A DNA stretch of 64,000 nucleotides. Origin: Neocallimastix lanati (nom. inval.) (lineage: Eukaryota > Neocallimastigomycota > Neocallimastigomycetes > Neocallimastigales > Neocallimastigaceae). The notes under the pieces were generated by a model. The model had not been told where the DNA came from and ran no database searches. It saw only the letters and a list, made by a program, of their open reading frames with translations. The stretch lies in assembly GCA_016946835.1 (NCBI GenBank), contig JACVTC010000139.1, positions 151,501-215,500 of the forward strand, in the 5' to 3' direction. A program made the position numbers and the translations under genes. Below are positions 1 to 12,508 of the stretch, piece after piece; positions within the stretch are counted from its first letter, which is position 1, and each line of letters opens with the position of its first letter.

Positions 1-845
1 ATTCTATATCAAGTAGACCTTTTGCCAGAACCCAAGTAATTACTGCTCAACCAGACACACTTGAAGAGGCACTCCAAATTGCTGAATTAGCCGAAAATGC
101 AACTGAAGTACCAAACATTCCGAATAACATAATAATGGCTCTGGGAAATGAAAATAATAGTTTTCAATACAATCCTTATTATATGCCCAATAGCTCTCCT
201 TTTAATTTCTTACACAATAATCCTTATTATGACACTTTTGATAATAACATAAATCCCTTCCTTTATACTAATAATAAATCCTTCAATATTCCTAATAACA
301 ATGGAAATATGAATTTTAGATATAATAGAAAGTATAATAATTATTATAATGCTTGTTCTAATCTTTATAATAATAATGAATACAATAACCGATTTAACCA
401 CGGATTAAACAATAACAATTCTCAATATGACCCTTATAACAATTATCATAATAATAATTTTAATAATTTTGACAGTTACAATAGGAACAATTTCAATAAT
501 AATTATTTGAAAAATGATAATAATAATTTTAATAAAATTAATAACTTCAATAATACGAGATATAATAGTAATAGCAATAATAATATTAATAATGAAAGAT
601 TCCTCACAAACAATGTAAACAATGATAGGAATTTGAATAAACAAGCTAAAAATAATAATTATAATAATGTCAATAATAACAATTATATTAATAATAATAG
701 TAAAACATTAAAATGTTTTAAATGCAATCAATTCGGACATAAATTACAAGATTGTCCATATTCTTATCGTGAATTAGCCATAATGGAAGAAGAAGGAAAG
801 CTTAGTATCAATAATATTAATAATAACAATAAGCCTTTAAACTAA
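1..845 (+). CDS. Ty3/Gypsy Gag, 3' part (element G0)
   Basis: Capsid/nucleocapsid polyprotein of an LTR retrotransposon, cut by the left window edge; the frame is open from position 3 to the TAA at 843-845. The first ~45 codons (RPFARTQVITAQ, then an EEALQIAELAE helix) resemble the end of the capsid domain of the E1 Gag at 22148. A ~150-residue Asn/Tyr-rich linker follows, then a CCHC zinc knuckle (CX2CX4HX4C, CFKCNQFGHKLQDC, about 711-752) that would bind element RNA. Pol follows in the -1 frame through a slippery site at 836. The family is clear from E1; the start and 5' LTR lie outside the window. The Asn-rich linker is longer than in E1 and probably reflects AAT expansion. Confidence 0.85.
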   Translation, partial: SISSRPFARTQVITAQPDTLEEALQIAELAENATEVPNIPNNIIMALGNENNSFQYNPYYMPNSSPFNFLHNNPYYDTFDNNINPFLYTNNKSFNIPNNNGNMNFRYNRKYNNYYNACSNLYNNNEYNNRFNHGLNNNNSQYDPYNNYHNNNFNNFDSYNRNNFNNNYLKNDNNNFNKINNFNNTRYNSNSNNNINNERFLTNNVNNDRNLNKQAKNNNYNNVNNNNYINNNSKTLKCFKCNQFGHKLQDCPYSYRELAIMEEEGKLSINNINNNNKPLN

Positions 846-868
846 TTAATGGGAGAAGGAATACTCCC
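836..868 (+). promoter_or_regulatory. -1 ribosomal frameshift signal of G0
   Basis: The slippery heptamer T TTA AAC lies at 836-842 in the gag frame, with the gag stop TAA at 843-845. An 8-nt spacer leads to the stem GGGAG (851-855) / CTCCC (864-868), enclosing an 8-nt loop. Slippage by -1 enters an open pol frame. The layout is identical in E1, E3, E4 and E5. U UUA AAC is an established efficient -1 slippery site in viruses; its function here is inferred. Confidence 0.8.
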
Positions 869-1078
869 AGAAATCAAACCTATTCACATCAACCAATAAT
901 TCATACTATACAAGACCCTTCTGAACAGAAAATTGTTGCTGCGGCCATTAGGAAAACAAAAAATAAAATTGATAACACACCTTATCGTCAAAAAACAACT
1001 AAAGAAAACTTATTCTCAAACCCGAAACCTATTAAAATTCCTGCTAATAATAATACGATGGAAATGGAAATGGATAAC

Positions 1079-1557
<479 letters not shown>

Positions 1558-1558
<1 letters not shown>

Positions 1559-1574
1559 GATTAAGAGTCTCAGT
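1558..1574 (+). other. Primer-binding site of C1
   Basis: AGATTAAGAGTCTCAGT directly at the LTR end. It is complementary to the conserved anticodon arm of tRNA-Lys(CUU) (GACTCTTAATC) rather than to a tRNA 3' CCA end, and C2 has the same site. This is the arrangement of half-tRNA priming known from Drosophila copia and yeast Ty5, which use initiator tRNA-Met. The tRNA-Lys identity is from memory of conserved tRNA sequences. Confidence 0.6.
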
Positions 1575-1632
1575 ACTCTATAATAAATTACAAAGCTTTA
1601 AATTTAAAAATCGATTTTAACAAAGTATTAAG

Positions 1633-3201
1633 ATGGCCTATCAATTTAACTTAGCTAAGTACCAACGTCTTTGTGGTGTATCCAATTTTGCCACATGGAA
1701 TTTCCTTATCATGACTGCAGCTAGGAGATATGGAATGGAAGAATTCATTGAAGAAGATGTTATCTCTCACCTGAAGGATAATAGCTATAGACTTAATCCT
1801 AATGAAGAATCTAAGACGGTAAAAGCTATCCTGAAGATTATTGAGGAATTACAATTAAATCATGGAGAAAATGTAAACTACAATGAAGTGTTTACTCAAA
1901 ACCGAAATAGAATCATTGCTAAAGCAGAAGAGAAAGACTCTCAGTTAATGCTTATGGTGATTCAAAACGTTGAAGAAAAAATATTAAGGGAAGTTAGTAG
2001 AATGAAGAAAACATTCACAATTATGGAAAAACTAACTTCAAAATACGGTGATAAGAATAATGACACTGAATACTGGCTCAAGAAATTGCGAAAACTTAAG
2101 GCAAATGACCGCAGCCAAATAATGAAGATGGCTGATAGCGTAAATGAAATATTCGGTGAAATGGAAAATACCGGAGTAAATTTGACTGAAAGGGAAAAAT
2201 TAAAGTACATGTTCAATATTTTACCAAATGACTTTAAAAACATTATAGATGTAACTTTAGAAACTACCGCCAGACAATTATATGAAAGTATAAAAGATAG
2301 AATTTCAGCTAGATCATATCTAGAAAATTGGGAAAATACAATTGATGAACATGATGATCATGATGATCCAATGGATATAGATCTAATTGAAAAACGTTAT
2401 AAAAATAAAAACTATCATAAAGGAAAAGGTTTTGTTAAGAAAATAAATAAAAACAATAACAAAACTAACAAAAATTTATATTGTCATATTTATGAGATAA
2501 GAGGACATCTCACAAAAGATTGTAAATACAATATGAAAGCAAGAGAAAACAAAAAGGAAGGGAGGCAACAATCACTCTACCAGAAAAACCATAAAAATGA
2601 AGAAAAAGAATTAAAATCATTTGGTTTAGTGGAAAAAATAACTTCTAAATATGAAGAAAGTGACAGCGAAAGAGATGATAATTTTGAAGACATCAGACCA
2701 TTATGTGAACCACATATTAATGATGCTTTGCTAATTGAATCAATAAATGAACCATATAATATAGATAATGATGAAAAATCTGTAAACATAATTGAAAGAA
2801 ATATAGAAAGTAACGAAACAGTTGAATGGTATTATGATAGTGGAGCTTACGAACATGTAACTAATGATAAAAACCTTTTGAAAGATTATAAAGAAGATTT
2901 TGTACAACTAAGATGTGCAAACAATACTACTTTAGACTTTGAAGGATATGGTAGTTGTGAATTTACCATAAACAACTACCATATAAAATTAAACAAAGTG
3001 TTATATTCAAAAAAGGCACATAAAAACTTGATAAGTGCCATCAAATTCGCAAAAATAGGTATAACATCCGTTATTGAGCCAATAAGTCAAGAAAAAGTAA
3101 AATTGACTATATCTGACTGTGATAAAAATGTTATCGGAACGTTTCTATCAACTGATTTTAATCAATTTAGAATAAACACAAAAAGTATAATAAATAATTA
3201 A
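1633..3201 (+). pseudogene. Copia Gag-protease segment of C1
   Basis: First segment of the Gag-Pol polyprotein, 522 codons. Residues ~1-240 are Copia-type Gag (UBN2-like, with the LKANDRSQIMKMADSVNEIF region). The zinc knuckle near 2482 reads CHIYEIRGHLTKDC, so the second Cys of CX2C is Tyr, an unusual or damaged knuckle. The retropepsin motif DSGA (YYDSGAYEHVTN) is near 2834. It ends at TAA (3199-3201), but the same frame continues without shift into the integrase zinc domain (EIWHRRMGH). The stop therefore interrupts one ancestral ORF; the residue is probably Gln, a CAA to TAA change. Deliberate readthrough is possible but less likely given the other breaks. Confidence 0.85.
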
Positions 3202-5382
3202 AATATTTTATCATTAGATGATTTAGGACAAAACAGTCTAGAAATATGGCACAGAAGAATGGGCCATCAATATAAAAGAAATATTTCTAAACATTTAGAA
3301 CTACACGAGATCAAGATCCCAAAATGTAAAGAATGTAAAGTAGTAAAAATGAAGCATTCCCCACATAATGGGAACAATCCTAAATCAAACAAGATACTTG
3401 AAGTTATACACTCTGACATTTCGGGGCCATATAACAGTTCTATTAATGACAAAAAATATTTTATAACTTTCTTGGACGAATATTCGTGGAAAGTTTGGCT
3501 CTTCACTTTAAAATCTAAAGCTGAAGCGCCAGACATTATAATCGATTTTCTAAAATACCTTAACAATCAATTTGATAATTATAAAGTTAAAATATTTAAA
3601 ACAGATGGTGGTAAAGAATATAAAAATAAGAAAATAAGAAGATACTGTAAAGATAATGGAATTGAAAAATCATTCTCTCCACCATATTGTCCAGAAAATA
3701 ATGGAAAAGCCGAAAGGATAAATCAAACAATAAAAAACACAGCTAAAACTTTATTATTTTGGGCAAAATTATCTGAAAATTTCTGGGAATATGCAGTAAG
3801 ACATGCGGCTTATTTGTATAATATGATTCCTCATGAAGGAAATAATAATTTAATACTTGATGAAGTCATATCAGGAAAAAGTATTTCTTTAAAACACTTA
3901 AGAACTTTTGGATGTAAATGTTATTATATTGATAATATGGAAAACAAATCCAATTTCACTCCAAAAGCAAAGGAAGGAATATTTCTTGGTTTCAGCAAGA
4001 AAAATTACTCATATAGGATTATTGACATAAAAAACAAAAGAATACACCATGTCAGAGAAGTAGAATGTTTAGAGGAATGTCCAGCAAACTATATATATGA
4101 GAAAGAAGGATTTGTGGACCCATATTTCTCTTTTACAAAAATTGATAATAATATAGTAAATAATAATAATGAAAATAATCATATTATAAATGAAAATATA
4201 ATTAATAATATAGAAAACATAAATAATGTTCTAAATAATGAAAATAATAATTTAAATGAAAACAATAATAATATTGATTTAAATAACATTATTGTAAACG
4301 ATAATTTAAATAATATGAACATGGATAACGAGGATAATAAAATAGAAGCAGAAAATAATTTACATGATAATAACACGAAAATAATTATTAATACTTTAGA
4401 TAATATGAATAATAATAAAAATATAGATAAAGGTAAAGAAAATATGGTTTATAATATTAACAACGACGATATAATTAATTTAAACAATAAAAATAACAAA
4501 ATTAAAACCATAACCTTAGAAAAGGACACAAAAACAAATAAACTATTGGATTTTAATAAAACAAATAACACACATAACAATAAACACAATATTACTTTAG
4601 AACAAAATAATTTATACGCAAAAAATAATATTAATTCAAATGTAATTTCTGAGGTAAATAATGAAATTTCAACTAATGTAAAACATAGTAACAATAATAT
4701 AGTTCGTATAAATAAAAATTATAATAAACAAAATACTAACACAGTACTAGAAAACCAAAATATACTTCAAAATGTCAATAACAATTCTTTAAATAATAAT
4801 AATAATGATTTTATATTTATCAATATCCATGTAAACAATAAAAATAATTTGAATCATTCATTAAAAAACGTGGTAAATAATTCTTACATTGAAAAAGGTG
4901 AATGCAGTTATTCTTATAAAAATAAACATAATTGGGCAGAAAAAGGAAAAGATGCTGAAAATCCTTCAATTACCCATAAGGAATATAGTAAAAAATCCTG
5001 TAAAAATGATATCGTTTTACCGACTCTGATTAATACTGTTAACTCAAATATAAATGATTCCAAGCCAACCGAAAATTCCCCTGCCAGTACTCCTGTAAAA
5101 ACGCTTAAAGAAAATATTGATATTTCTAAATTTAAAAATGAAAAAAATTTTAATAATAAAAATTATTCAAAAAATGTAGAAAAATTTAATTTACAACCAT
5201 TGGATAATGGTAAAATAATTAAATTTCATAATTTAAATTCAGACCCAATAATGACGAAGAATAATAATATTATGAATAATAATTCCTCTAAATTAAAATC
5301 TTTTATTACATCACGTGAATCTACAACATTTATTGATAAAGATAGTTACATAAAATTAATGATAACAGTAATAAATCTATGA
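3202..5382 (+). pseudogene. Copia integrase segment of C1
   Basis: Same frame as the Gag-protease segment. It holds the HHCC zinc-binding domain (WHRRMGH near 3247; CKECK near 3325), the rve catalytic core with the Asp triad elements VIHSDISGP, KTDGGKEY and the Glu in PENNGKAERINQ, and the GKSISLKHLRTFGC block. An integrase would join the cDNA ends to target DNA. From about 4140 to 5380 it is an Asn/Lys-rich linker of low complexity. The frame is lost near 5355: a different frame carries the linker for ~100 bp and a third carries it into RT, so two frameshifts lie between 5355 and 5470. Confidence 0.85.
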
Positions 5383-5464
5383 AACTTAAAAATTTTTCAA
5401 AAATTAATCAAAAATTTATTAATAAAATTTTTTTTCAAAATGTCAATAATAAAAATATAATTAA

Positions 5465-7516
5465 TTTAATGATAATAATAAAATCAATACATCTGTAACA
5501 AATGATACTTTTGATAAAACATTTAAACTTTCCCTTAATAAATCTTTAAATAATGAAGATTCTGTCACTAAAAATATTAAAGATGACAATTTTAATAATA
5601 ATATTATTGCTACTAATGAAAATTTACTAGATAATGTTGTTGATGATAATCTATCGATTAACAATTCTAATTGTTCAAATTTAGATGAAAATGATGTTAT
5701 TCCTATTGGCGATAAAACTCCCCAGGATTCTTATTCTATTAACCATGATTTAGGTTCTGATACTAATTACATTAATAATAATATTATTTCCATTATTTCT
5801 GACCAAGATGTAAATATGACTGATAATATGACAGGGATTAACAATCAATCCGTACTCAAACGTCCTTTAAGTCCTGAAACTTTCTTTAATATTACTAATG
5901 ATATCTCTCGGCCTAAATATGATGTTTCCAATAATGAAAAAATGGTTTTTACAATTTACTCTGATACACCTAATAGTTTTAATGAAGCTATTAATTGTCC
6001 TAATAAAAATTACTGGTATAAAGCTATACAAGATGAACTTAATAATTTATACAATAATAATGTTATGTCCATCGTTAATTACATTCCTAAAAACAAAAAT
6101 CTTATTTCTACTAAATGGGTTTTTGCTACCAAAAAAGATTCTAATAATAATATTGTTAGATTTAAAGCTCGCCTAGTTGCTAGAGGTTTTAAACAACGTA
6201 GAGGTATTGATTATGAACTTACTTATTCTCCTACCTTAAACATTGATGGATTAAAGCTTATTATCGCTTTAGCAGCTAAGTTTAATTGGAATATCTACCA
6301 ATTAGATATTAAAGCTGCGTATCTCAACGCTCCATTAGATACTGATATTTACACTACTATTCCACTAGGTGATACTAACTTTGGGCGGGGATTCTGGAAA
6401 CTCAATAAAGCACTATACGGATTAAAACAATCCGGTAGGCAATGGAACCAAACGATTACAAAATTTTTAAATAAAAATGGATTTAAACAAATAAAATCTG
6501 AAAAGTGTATATTTAAATATTCAAAGAATAATAAAACCAAATGCATCATAGGTTTATATGTAGACGATATGATCATAACTGGTGAAGACAAAGAAATACA
6601 AAATATAATTACAAAAATTAAAGAAAAATTTAAAATATCAAATTGTGGACCAGCCGAATTCATACTTGGCATAAAAATTGAAAAACAAAAGAATAAATAT
6701 ATTATATCACAAAATAGTTTTATAAATAATATGTTAGACAAATTTAATATAAAAGAAATGAGAAAAAGAAAAACGCCATACACAGGAGACAACACTATCT
6801 CTGAAAATAATAAACCTTTCAATAAAACAATCTACAAGAGTGCTATAGGTTCCTTAATATATCTATCAAAATGCACAAGGCCAGATATCGCATTCTCCGT
6901 GAACAAAGCTGCCAGAAAATCAGAAAAACCCACAATATCAGACTGGAATAAAATAACAAATATTTTCAGATATATAAATAGTACTAAAGATTATAAAATT
7001 GTATATGATGGACAAGGGGAAATAATAGCATACACTGATACCGATTATGGAGGTGATCTAAATGACAGAAAATCTACGTCTGGTGGAATAATACTTATGG
7101 GAAACAGTCCCATATGCTGGATTTCTAAAAAACAAACATGTGTAGCTACGTCTACAGCAGAAGCAGAATACATTAGCACATCCGAAAATATTAAAAAAAT
7201 TCTATGGATCAGAAATATTTTAAAAGAATTAATAAATTATAATAAAACAATTACCATTTTCACAGATAATTTAGCAAGTAAAATAACTATTGAAAATGGT
7301 GAAATCAATACAAAGTTAAAACACATAGATATTAGATTTCATTTTAATAGAGATAATATAGTAAAAAGGAAAGTAAAATTAGAATACAAAGATACAAAAG
7401 AAATGTTAGCTGACGCTCTCACTAAAGATGTTAATGGTACAAAAATGAGTATATTTGCAAATAAGATTTTTAATATTAAAAAATCTAATTTGAGGGGGAG
7501 TGTTAACGTATGTTAA
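5465..7516 (+). pseudogene. Copia RT-RNase H segment of C1
   Basis: Reverse transcriptase and RNase H that would copy the element RNA to DNA. RT begins with the TKWVFATKKD and RFKARLVARGFKQRRGIDY blocks, continues through QLDIKAAYLNAPL (first catalytic Asp) and has YVDDM near 6557 as the catalytic box. Type I RNase H follows with AYTDTDYGGD, STSGG and STAEAEYI. It ends RGSVNVC with the stop just inside the 3' LTR, as in C2. The segment itself is intact, but it is in a different frame from the integrase, so C1 cannot make a complete Gag-Pol without two frame corrections. An ATG at 5816 opens a 566-codon stretch. Confidence 0.9.
7490..7500 (+). other. Polypurine tract of C1
   Basis: TTGAGGGGGAG immediately before the 3' LTR; expected plus-strand primer for reverse transcription. 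Confidence 0.75.
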
Positions 7517-7747
7517 TTTTATTAATATAAAGTTATAGTCTAGCTTAAGTTTAATAAAATATTAAATTAAATTATATTAAATATATTGTAATTACAAATT
7601 AAAATATAAATTAGTATGTATCTAGAACAAGCCACAATTAAATATAAAAACATGTAATTTTATCTGTACTTTAAATCTTTGTTAACCATTTATATAACAC
7701 TTGCGTTTTATATTTAATTATTAATAAATAAATATTAAACAATAATA
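7501..7747 (+). repeat. 3' LTR of C1
   Basis: 247 bp, differing from the 5' LTR at about two positions (GCGTTTTATATTTAAT versus GCGTTATATATCTAAT). It is followed by resumed AAT repeats. Confidence 0.9.
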
Positions 7748-7769
7748 AATAATAATAATAATAATAATA

Positions 7770-7805
<36 letters not shown>
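7748..7805 (+). repeat. (AAT)n tract right of C1
   Basis: Continuation of the microsatellite interrupted by C1, slightly imperfect. The next ~110 bp is unassigned AT-rich sequence. Confidence 0.85.
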
Positions 7806-7807
<2 letters not shown>

Positions 7808-8109
7808 GTGAACTACCCATTTATTTATCTATTTTATTCATTTATTTATTTATTATAATTTTCAATGTTTTGCATAACATAAATCTATGTTAATGCATTT
7901 TTAATTTATTTTTAATGGGAGTTTTGCATTTCGACATAATGAATGTGGTTCATTTCGCCAATTTTTAAAATACAAATTTTCAATACGCCATTTATTTTTA
8001 ATGGCTTGTAAAATTTTTGTTAACGCCATAAAAAATTATAATACAATTAATTTTAAAATAAATAAATGTATAAATTAATAAATAAATAGATAAATAAATA
8101 AAGAATATA

Positions 8110-8600
8110 ATAAAAAAAATATATAAAATAAAATAAAATAAAATAAATAGTAGAATATGAATATAAAGTACAGATTGAATAAAATAAAATAATATAAAAT
8201 AAAATAAAATAAATAGTAGAATATGAATATAAAGTACATATTTAATAAAATAAAATAAAATAAATAGTAGAATATGAATATAAAGTACATATTTAATAAA
8301 ATAAAATAAAATAAATAGTAGAATGTGAATATAAATATAAGTACAGATTGAATAAAATAAAATAAAATAAATAATGAAGTAATATAAAAGAATAAAGTAT
8401 TAATAAAAATAAAATAAAATAAAATAAAATAAAATAAAATAAATAATGAAGTAGTATAAAAGAATAAAGTATTAATAAAAATAAAATAAAATAAAATAAA
8501 ATAAAATAAAATAAAATAAAATAAAATAAATAGTAGAATATTAAAAATAAAGTACAGATTGAATAAAATAAAATAAAATAAAATAAAATAAAATAAATAT
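8110..8600 (+). repeat. AT-rich minisatellite left of the transposase
   Basis: About seven imperfect copies of a unit made of an (AAATA)n run plus a TAGTAGAATATGAATATAAA block and a GTACA block, with variable run length. Long reading frames here are repeat artefacts. Confidence 0.85.
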
Positions 8601-9049
8601 CTATTATTAATTTTTATTAAAGAATATTAAAGATCAATGTTTTCGAAATGAAAATTTTTTACATTTTTATTATATTCAATTAATGATGTACTTTAATATT
8701 ATTGGTAGTTAATAATCTCATTAAATATAAATGATTTTTTGCTTTCTAACATATATAATTAAATAAAACATTTTATTTTTAAAAATAAATTGTCTTTAAT
8801 ATTCTTTAATAAAAAAAAATAATAAATATTTATTTTATTATATATACTTGTACTTTTATAATATTACATTTAATATTTATTTTATTTTATATACTTGTAC
8901 TTATATTATTACATTCTTTATTTATTTATTTATTTATTTTACAAATAATTGAAAAACTAATTTTTCAAAATTAATATTACGAATAATATTGGACAATTAA
9001 TATAATAATTATAATTATATAATTAAAAAATATTTATATAAATATAGAA

Positions 9050-10474
9050 ATGGAAGAAAATTTAATTATTGATATAAGTAATTCCAACAAAGGAAAAGAA
9101 CAAATTATTATTAATAAAAAATATAAATTTAATTTTTCATATAAAAGAAAAGATAATTCCAAAGTGTATAAATGTACAGAATATAAAAAAATAAATAAAT
9201 GTAAATCTTTTATTATTTTAAATGATAAGAAAGAAATTTTAAAATATAATAGTTCACATAATCATCCTGAAAATGAATACGATGTATCCCTATCTATTAT
9301 GAAACATAAAATTAAAGATGGAATTGAAAAAAGTTCAATTCCTTTTGGTATAAAAATAAAACCCCTATATAATAAAATTTCTAAAGAAATGGGACTTATA
9401 TGTCCAGAATATAATTCAATTAAATCCCAAATATCAAGAAATTTAAATAAAAAACTACCATCCAATGTAACAACATTTGCTGAAATTCCAAGTGAATCTG
9501 AATATTATAAAACAAAGCGAGGTGAAAATTTTATGATATTCAAAAATTCTAATTTAATAATTTTTAAATCCCCTTTTCAAGCAAAATTATTTAGGGAATA
9601 TAATAATGATATATTTGTTGATGGTACATTTTTTATTGCCCCTAAATTTAGTTATCAAGTATTTATTACAAGAACTTATGCTAAAGAATTAGATAGTTTT
9701 TACACTACTTCTTTTGCAATATTAAAAAATAAAGAACAAGAAACATATAAAATGTTATTTGAAAAATTGAAAAAAAATGCTAATACATGTAACAATAATA
9801 TTAGAATTGAACCAAAAAATTTGCATTGTGATTTTGAAAGGACCATATCTAAAGCAGCAAAAACAATATTTCCTAATACAAATATTAAATATTGCATTTG
9901 GCATTATAAAAAATCACTAGAAATTAAAAAAAATAAATTATGCTATAATGAAGTAAAAAATAATAATAATATATTTATTTATTATAAAGCTATTTCAAAT
10001 TTACCATTTATAAATACTGAATATATATTTGATATTTATGTTATAATTAAAATTAAATCCATTAAAAATAATTATTGTCAATTTTTAAAATTTTTAGAAT
10101 ATTTTTATAAAACATATTTAATTGATTATGATATGAAAATTTGGAATTATTATAATAATATAGAACATATAACAAACAATGCCTCAGAATCACTCAATAA
10201 TTATTTAAATAATTTATTTCCAACAAAACCATCTTTTTATGAATTAATAGATAAATTAAATGAACTTGAACATTTATCATATTATGATTATCAAAGAAAA
10301 ATAAGAAGAATTTGGAAAATAAAAAAAAGAGCAATAAATAAAGCTAATGAAATCAGTGTCTTAATTGAACGCTTCAAAAGTATTGAAGCCAAGTTAATTG
10401 ATGCTAAATGTGATAGAAATAAAATTATTAATTTGTGGTTTGATTGTTTAACTAATTTAAATAATATAATATAA
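9050..10474 (+). CDS. MULE transposase with FLYWCH zinc finger
   Basis: 474-residue DDE transposase of the Mutator superfamily, which would cut and paste the 7916-11290 element. The N-terminus (residues 22-74) is FLYWCH-like: YKFNFSYKRKD, then Cys42, Cys51, and His70/His72 in SSHNHPE. The catalytic core has VDGTFF (Asp191), HCDFE (Asp261), the characteristic CIWHYKKSL after it (282-290), and a likely third acid in NNASESLNNYL near residue 380. It is intact and intron-free from ATG 9050 to TAA 10474; upstream sequence is AT-rich without an in-frame extension. Family membership rests on these motifs; activity is unknown. Confidence 0.85.
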   Translation: MEENLIIDISNSNKGKEQIIINKKYKFNFSYKRKDNSKVYKCTEYKKINKCKSFIILNDKKEILKYNSSHNHPENEYDVSLSIMKHKIKDGIEKSSIPFGIKIKPLYNKISKEMGLICPEYNSIKSQISRNLNKKLPSNVTTFAEIPSESEYYKTKRGENFMIFKNSNLIIFKSPFQAKLFREYNNDIFVDGTFFIAPKFSYQVFITRTYAKELDSFYTTSFAILKNKEQETYKMLFEKLKKNANTCNNNIRIEPKNLHCDFERTISKAAKTIFPNTNIKYCIWHYKKSLEIKKNKLCYNEVKNNNNIFIYYKAISNLPFINTEYIFDIYVIIKIKSIKNNYCQFLKFLEYFYKTYLIDYDMKIWNYYNNIEHITNNASESLNNYLNNLFPTKPSFYELIDKLNELEHLSYYDYQRKIRRIWKIKKRAINKANEISVLIERFKSIEAKLIDAKCDRNKIINLWFDCLTNLNNII

Positions 10475-10639
10475 ATATTACTTTATAATAAATAATTAAG
10501 AAATGAGGAATGACCAAATGAAATAATCAGAATTCTGTCATTCAATAATTTAATTTATAAAGCATATTAAATTTATACAGTTTTAATAAATATTCAAATA
10601 CAATGTATAATTTATAGTTTTATCATTATAATTATTATT

Positions 10640-11110
10640 TCGCTTAATAATTTTTAAAAGAAAAGAATTATTATTAATAAAATTTATATTTTTAATAACA
10701 TTTGTAATTTTATATAATTTTTTATTAATAAAATTTAAATAAAAAATTATTATTATTAGTTTTATATTTTTAATAACATTTAAGTAAAAGAATTATTATT
10801 AATAACATTTATATTTTTATGTGATTTTTTTTATTAACATTTAAGTAAAATAATTAATAATATTTATATTTTTAATAACATTTAAATAAAAGAATTATTA
10901 TTAATAACATTTATATTTTTAATAGCATTTAAATAAAAGAAGAATTATTATTAATAACATTTATATTTTTAATAGCATTTAAATAAAAGAAGAATTATTA
11001 TTAATAACATTTATATTTTTATGTGTTTTTTTTATTAATAACATTTAAGTAAAATAATTAATAATATTTATATTTTTAATAACATTTAAATAAAAGAATT
11101 ATTATTAAAA
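10640..11110 (+). repeat. AT-rich tandem repeats right of the transposase
   Basis: Several imperfect copies of a ~65-bp unit built around GAATTATTATTAATAACATT and TATTTTTAATAGCATTTAAA, inside the right part of the Mutator-like element. Confidence 0.75.
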
Positions 11111-11290
11111 AAAAGAATTAAAATCAAAAAATCTAACCATTATATGATTTATTTAATTATTCACTTAATAATTAATTTAAAAATTGAAATAACAAAATAA
11201 TACAATAAAATAATATTATGTAGTATAATATAGCTATAGCCACAAATTTATATATATCACGTGAAAAATTGGCGTAATGCAACTTCCCCA

Positions 11291-11851
11291 TAATTTTATA
11301 ATAGTAAAAATATTATATAAATAATTTCTTCTTTAAAATTATTTTGTAATTTTAATTTTAAAATATTAACAACAAATCATAAATATAGAAAAAATCAGTA
11401 AAATAATAATAATAATAATAAATTTTAACTAATTATATAAATAACTATTTATATTATATTCTTTAATTGATTAAATCCAAAAGACAAATGTTAAACATGT
11501 TTAAATATTATTTCATTAAATAAATAAATAAAAAAATAAATAAAAAAACAAATATATATGTATATAAAATAAATCATAATAAATACTTTAAAACTGGCAT
11601 CATTTCATTTATTTTATTTAAATAAAAATGAATTTTATTAAAATGCAAAAATTCAAAATTTTCAACATGAGCATAAATTATCGGTAAAACAATATATTAA
11701 AAAAACCGTAATATTTTTAATTTTCAAGAGCTTTATTTTAGGGAAATGCTCTATACCCTTAATAATATTACTATTTATTAAGAATATAATTTTTATTCAA
11801 ATTGACACATTTCATTCTGAATTGCTTTTTCATTTCTTCATTTTCCTTTAT
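11291..11851. other. Intergenic AT-rich stretch
   Basis: No gene, RNA or mobile-element signature seen. The right ~120 bp is probably the 3' untranslated region of the minus-strand eS25 gene. Confidence 0.6.
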
Positions 11852-12508
11852 TTACTGTTCTAAAGTAGCTCTAGTGTAAATAAGTTGAGATTTATGGGAA
11901 GAAATTAAACGGATTAAGCCTTTATGTTCAAGTTCCTTTAGAGCAGCACGAGCTAAAGAAGCATTAATCTTAAGACGATCAACTAATTGGGATGGAGTAA
12001 TTAACTTGTAAGTTGGTACTTCTTTGAAAAGTCTATCATAAGTTTCTTGATTGAAAGTTACTGCATTATTAGCCTTATCCTTAACTTTTCCCTTAGACCA
12101 CTTCTATTAAACATTAAACAAAGATTATATTAATTTTTAAATTTCAATCCAAACTAAAACCTATTTTAATGATATTTTACATACCTTCTTTTTGGCCTTA
12201 CCACCGGCTTTAGCTGCTGCGGCTTTTGCTGCCTTATCTGGAGCCTTTTTATTTTTATTTAATTTTAAATATTACATTAATATAATATTTTTTAATTTAA
12301 TATATATTCATTTCATTATATTAATTAATTAGATTTCCATCCATATTTATTAGTACTATTTACATAAAATTTTATATATAAATATTCAAATATCACTTTC
12401 AAATCTATTAATTATTAAGTACTATAATTAAATTTTTCCTAATTTCATATTTAATTTAACTATATTATATTTCTTTTTCAAATACATATGAATTTCTACA
12501 CACACCAT
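11852..12508 (-). CDS. rps25: Ribosomal protein eS25 (RPS25), spliced
   Basis: Small-subunit ribosomal protein eS25, a winged-helix protein of the 40S head. Last exon 12103-11852 encodes 83 residues beginning [10 protein letters not shown] and including [34 protein letters not shown] and [19 protein letters not shown], which match eS25 along its length. The preceding exon, 12244-12185, encodes [20 protein letters not shown], the basic Ala/Lys tail. The intron 12184-12104 (81 bp) has GTATGT and TAG ends. The start is less certain: an ATG followed directly by GTGTGT at 12508-12506 would make a mini-exon of only the initiator Met, giving ~104 residues, close to the family's usual length. The body is secure; exon 1 is a guess. 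Confidence 0.88.

Larger units (their letters stand above)
7916..11290 (+). mobile_element. Mutator-like DNA transposon
   Basis: 3.4 kb bounded by imperfect inverted ends. Left: TGGGAGTTTTGCATTTCG (7916-7933) and CGCCAATTTTT (~7957-7967). Right, read on minus: TGGGGAAGTTGCATTACG followed directly by CCAATTTTT (11290 to 11264). The left end carries ~24 extra bp between the two blocks. A MULE-family transposase lies between, with tandem repeats on each side of it. No clear 8-10 bp target duplication is visible in the AT-rich flanks, so the exact ends are tentative. Confidence 0.55.

Noticed and set aside
846-868. GGGAG/CTCCC conserved only because pol encodes NG[RS]xx[ST]P there
   Set aside because: Protein constraint may contribute, but E5 encodes a different peptide (NGSTQSP) while stem, 8-nt loop and 8-nt spacer are kept exactly. 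Codon choice in the stem is invariant while the loop varies.
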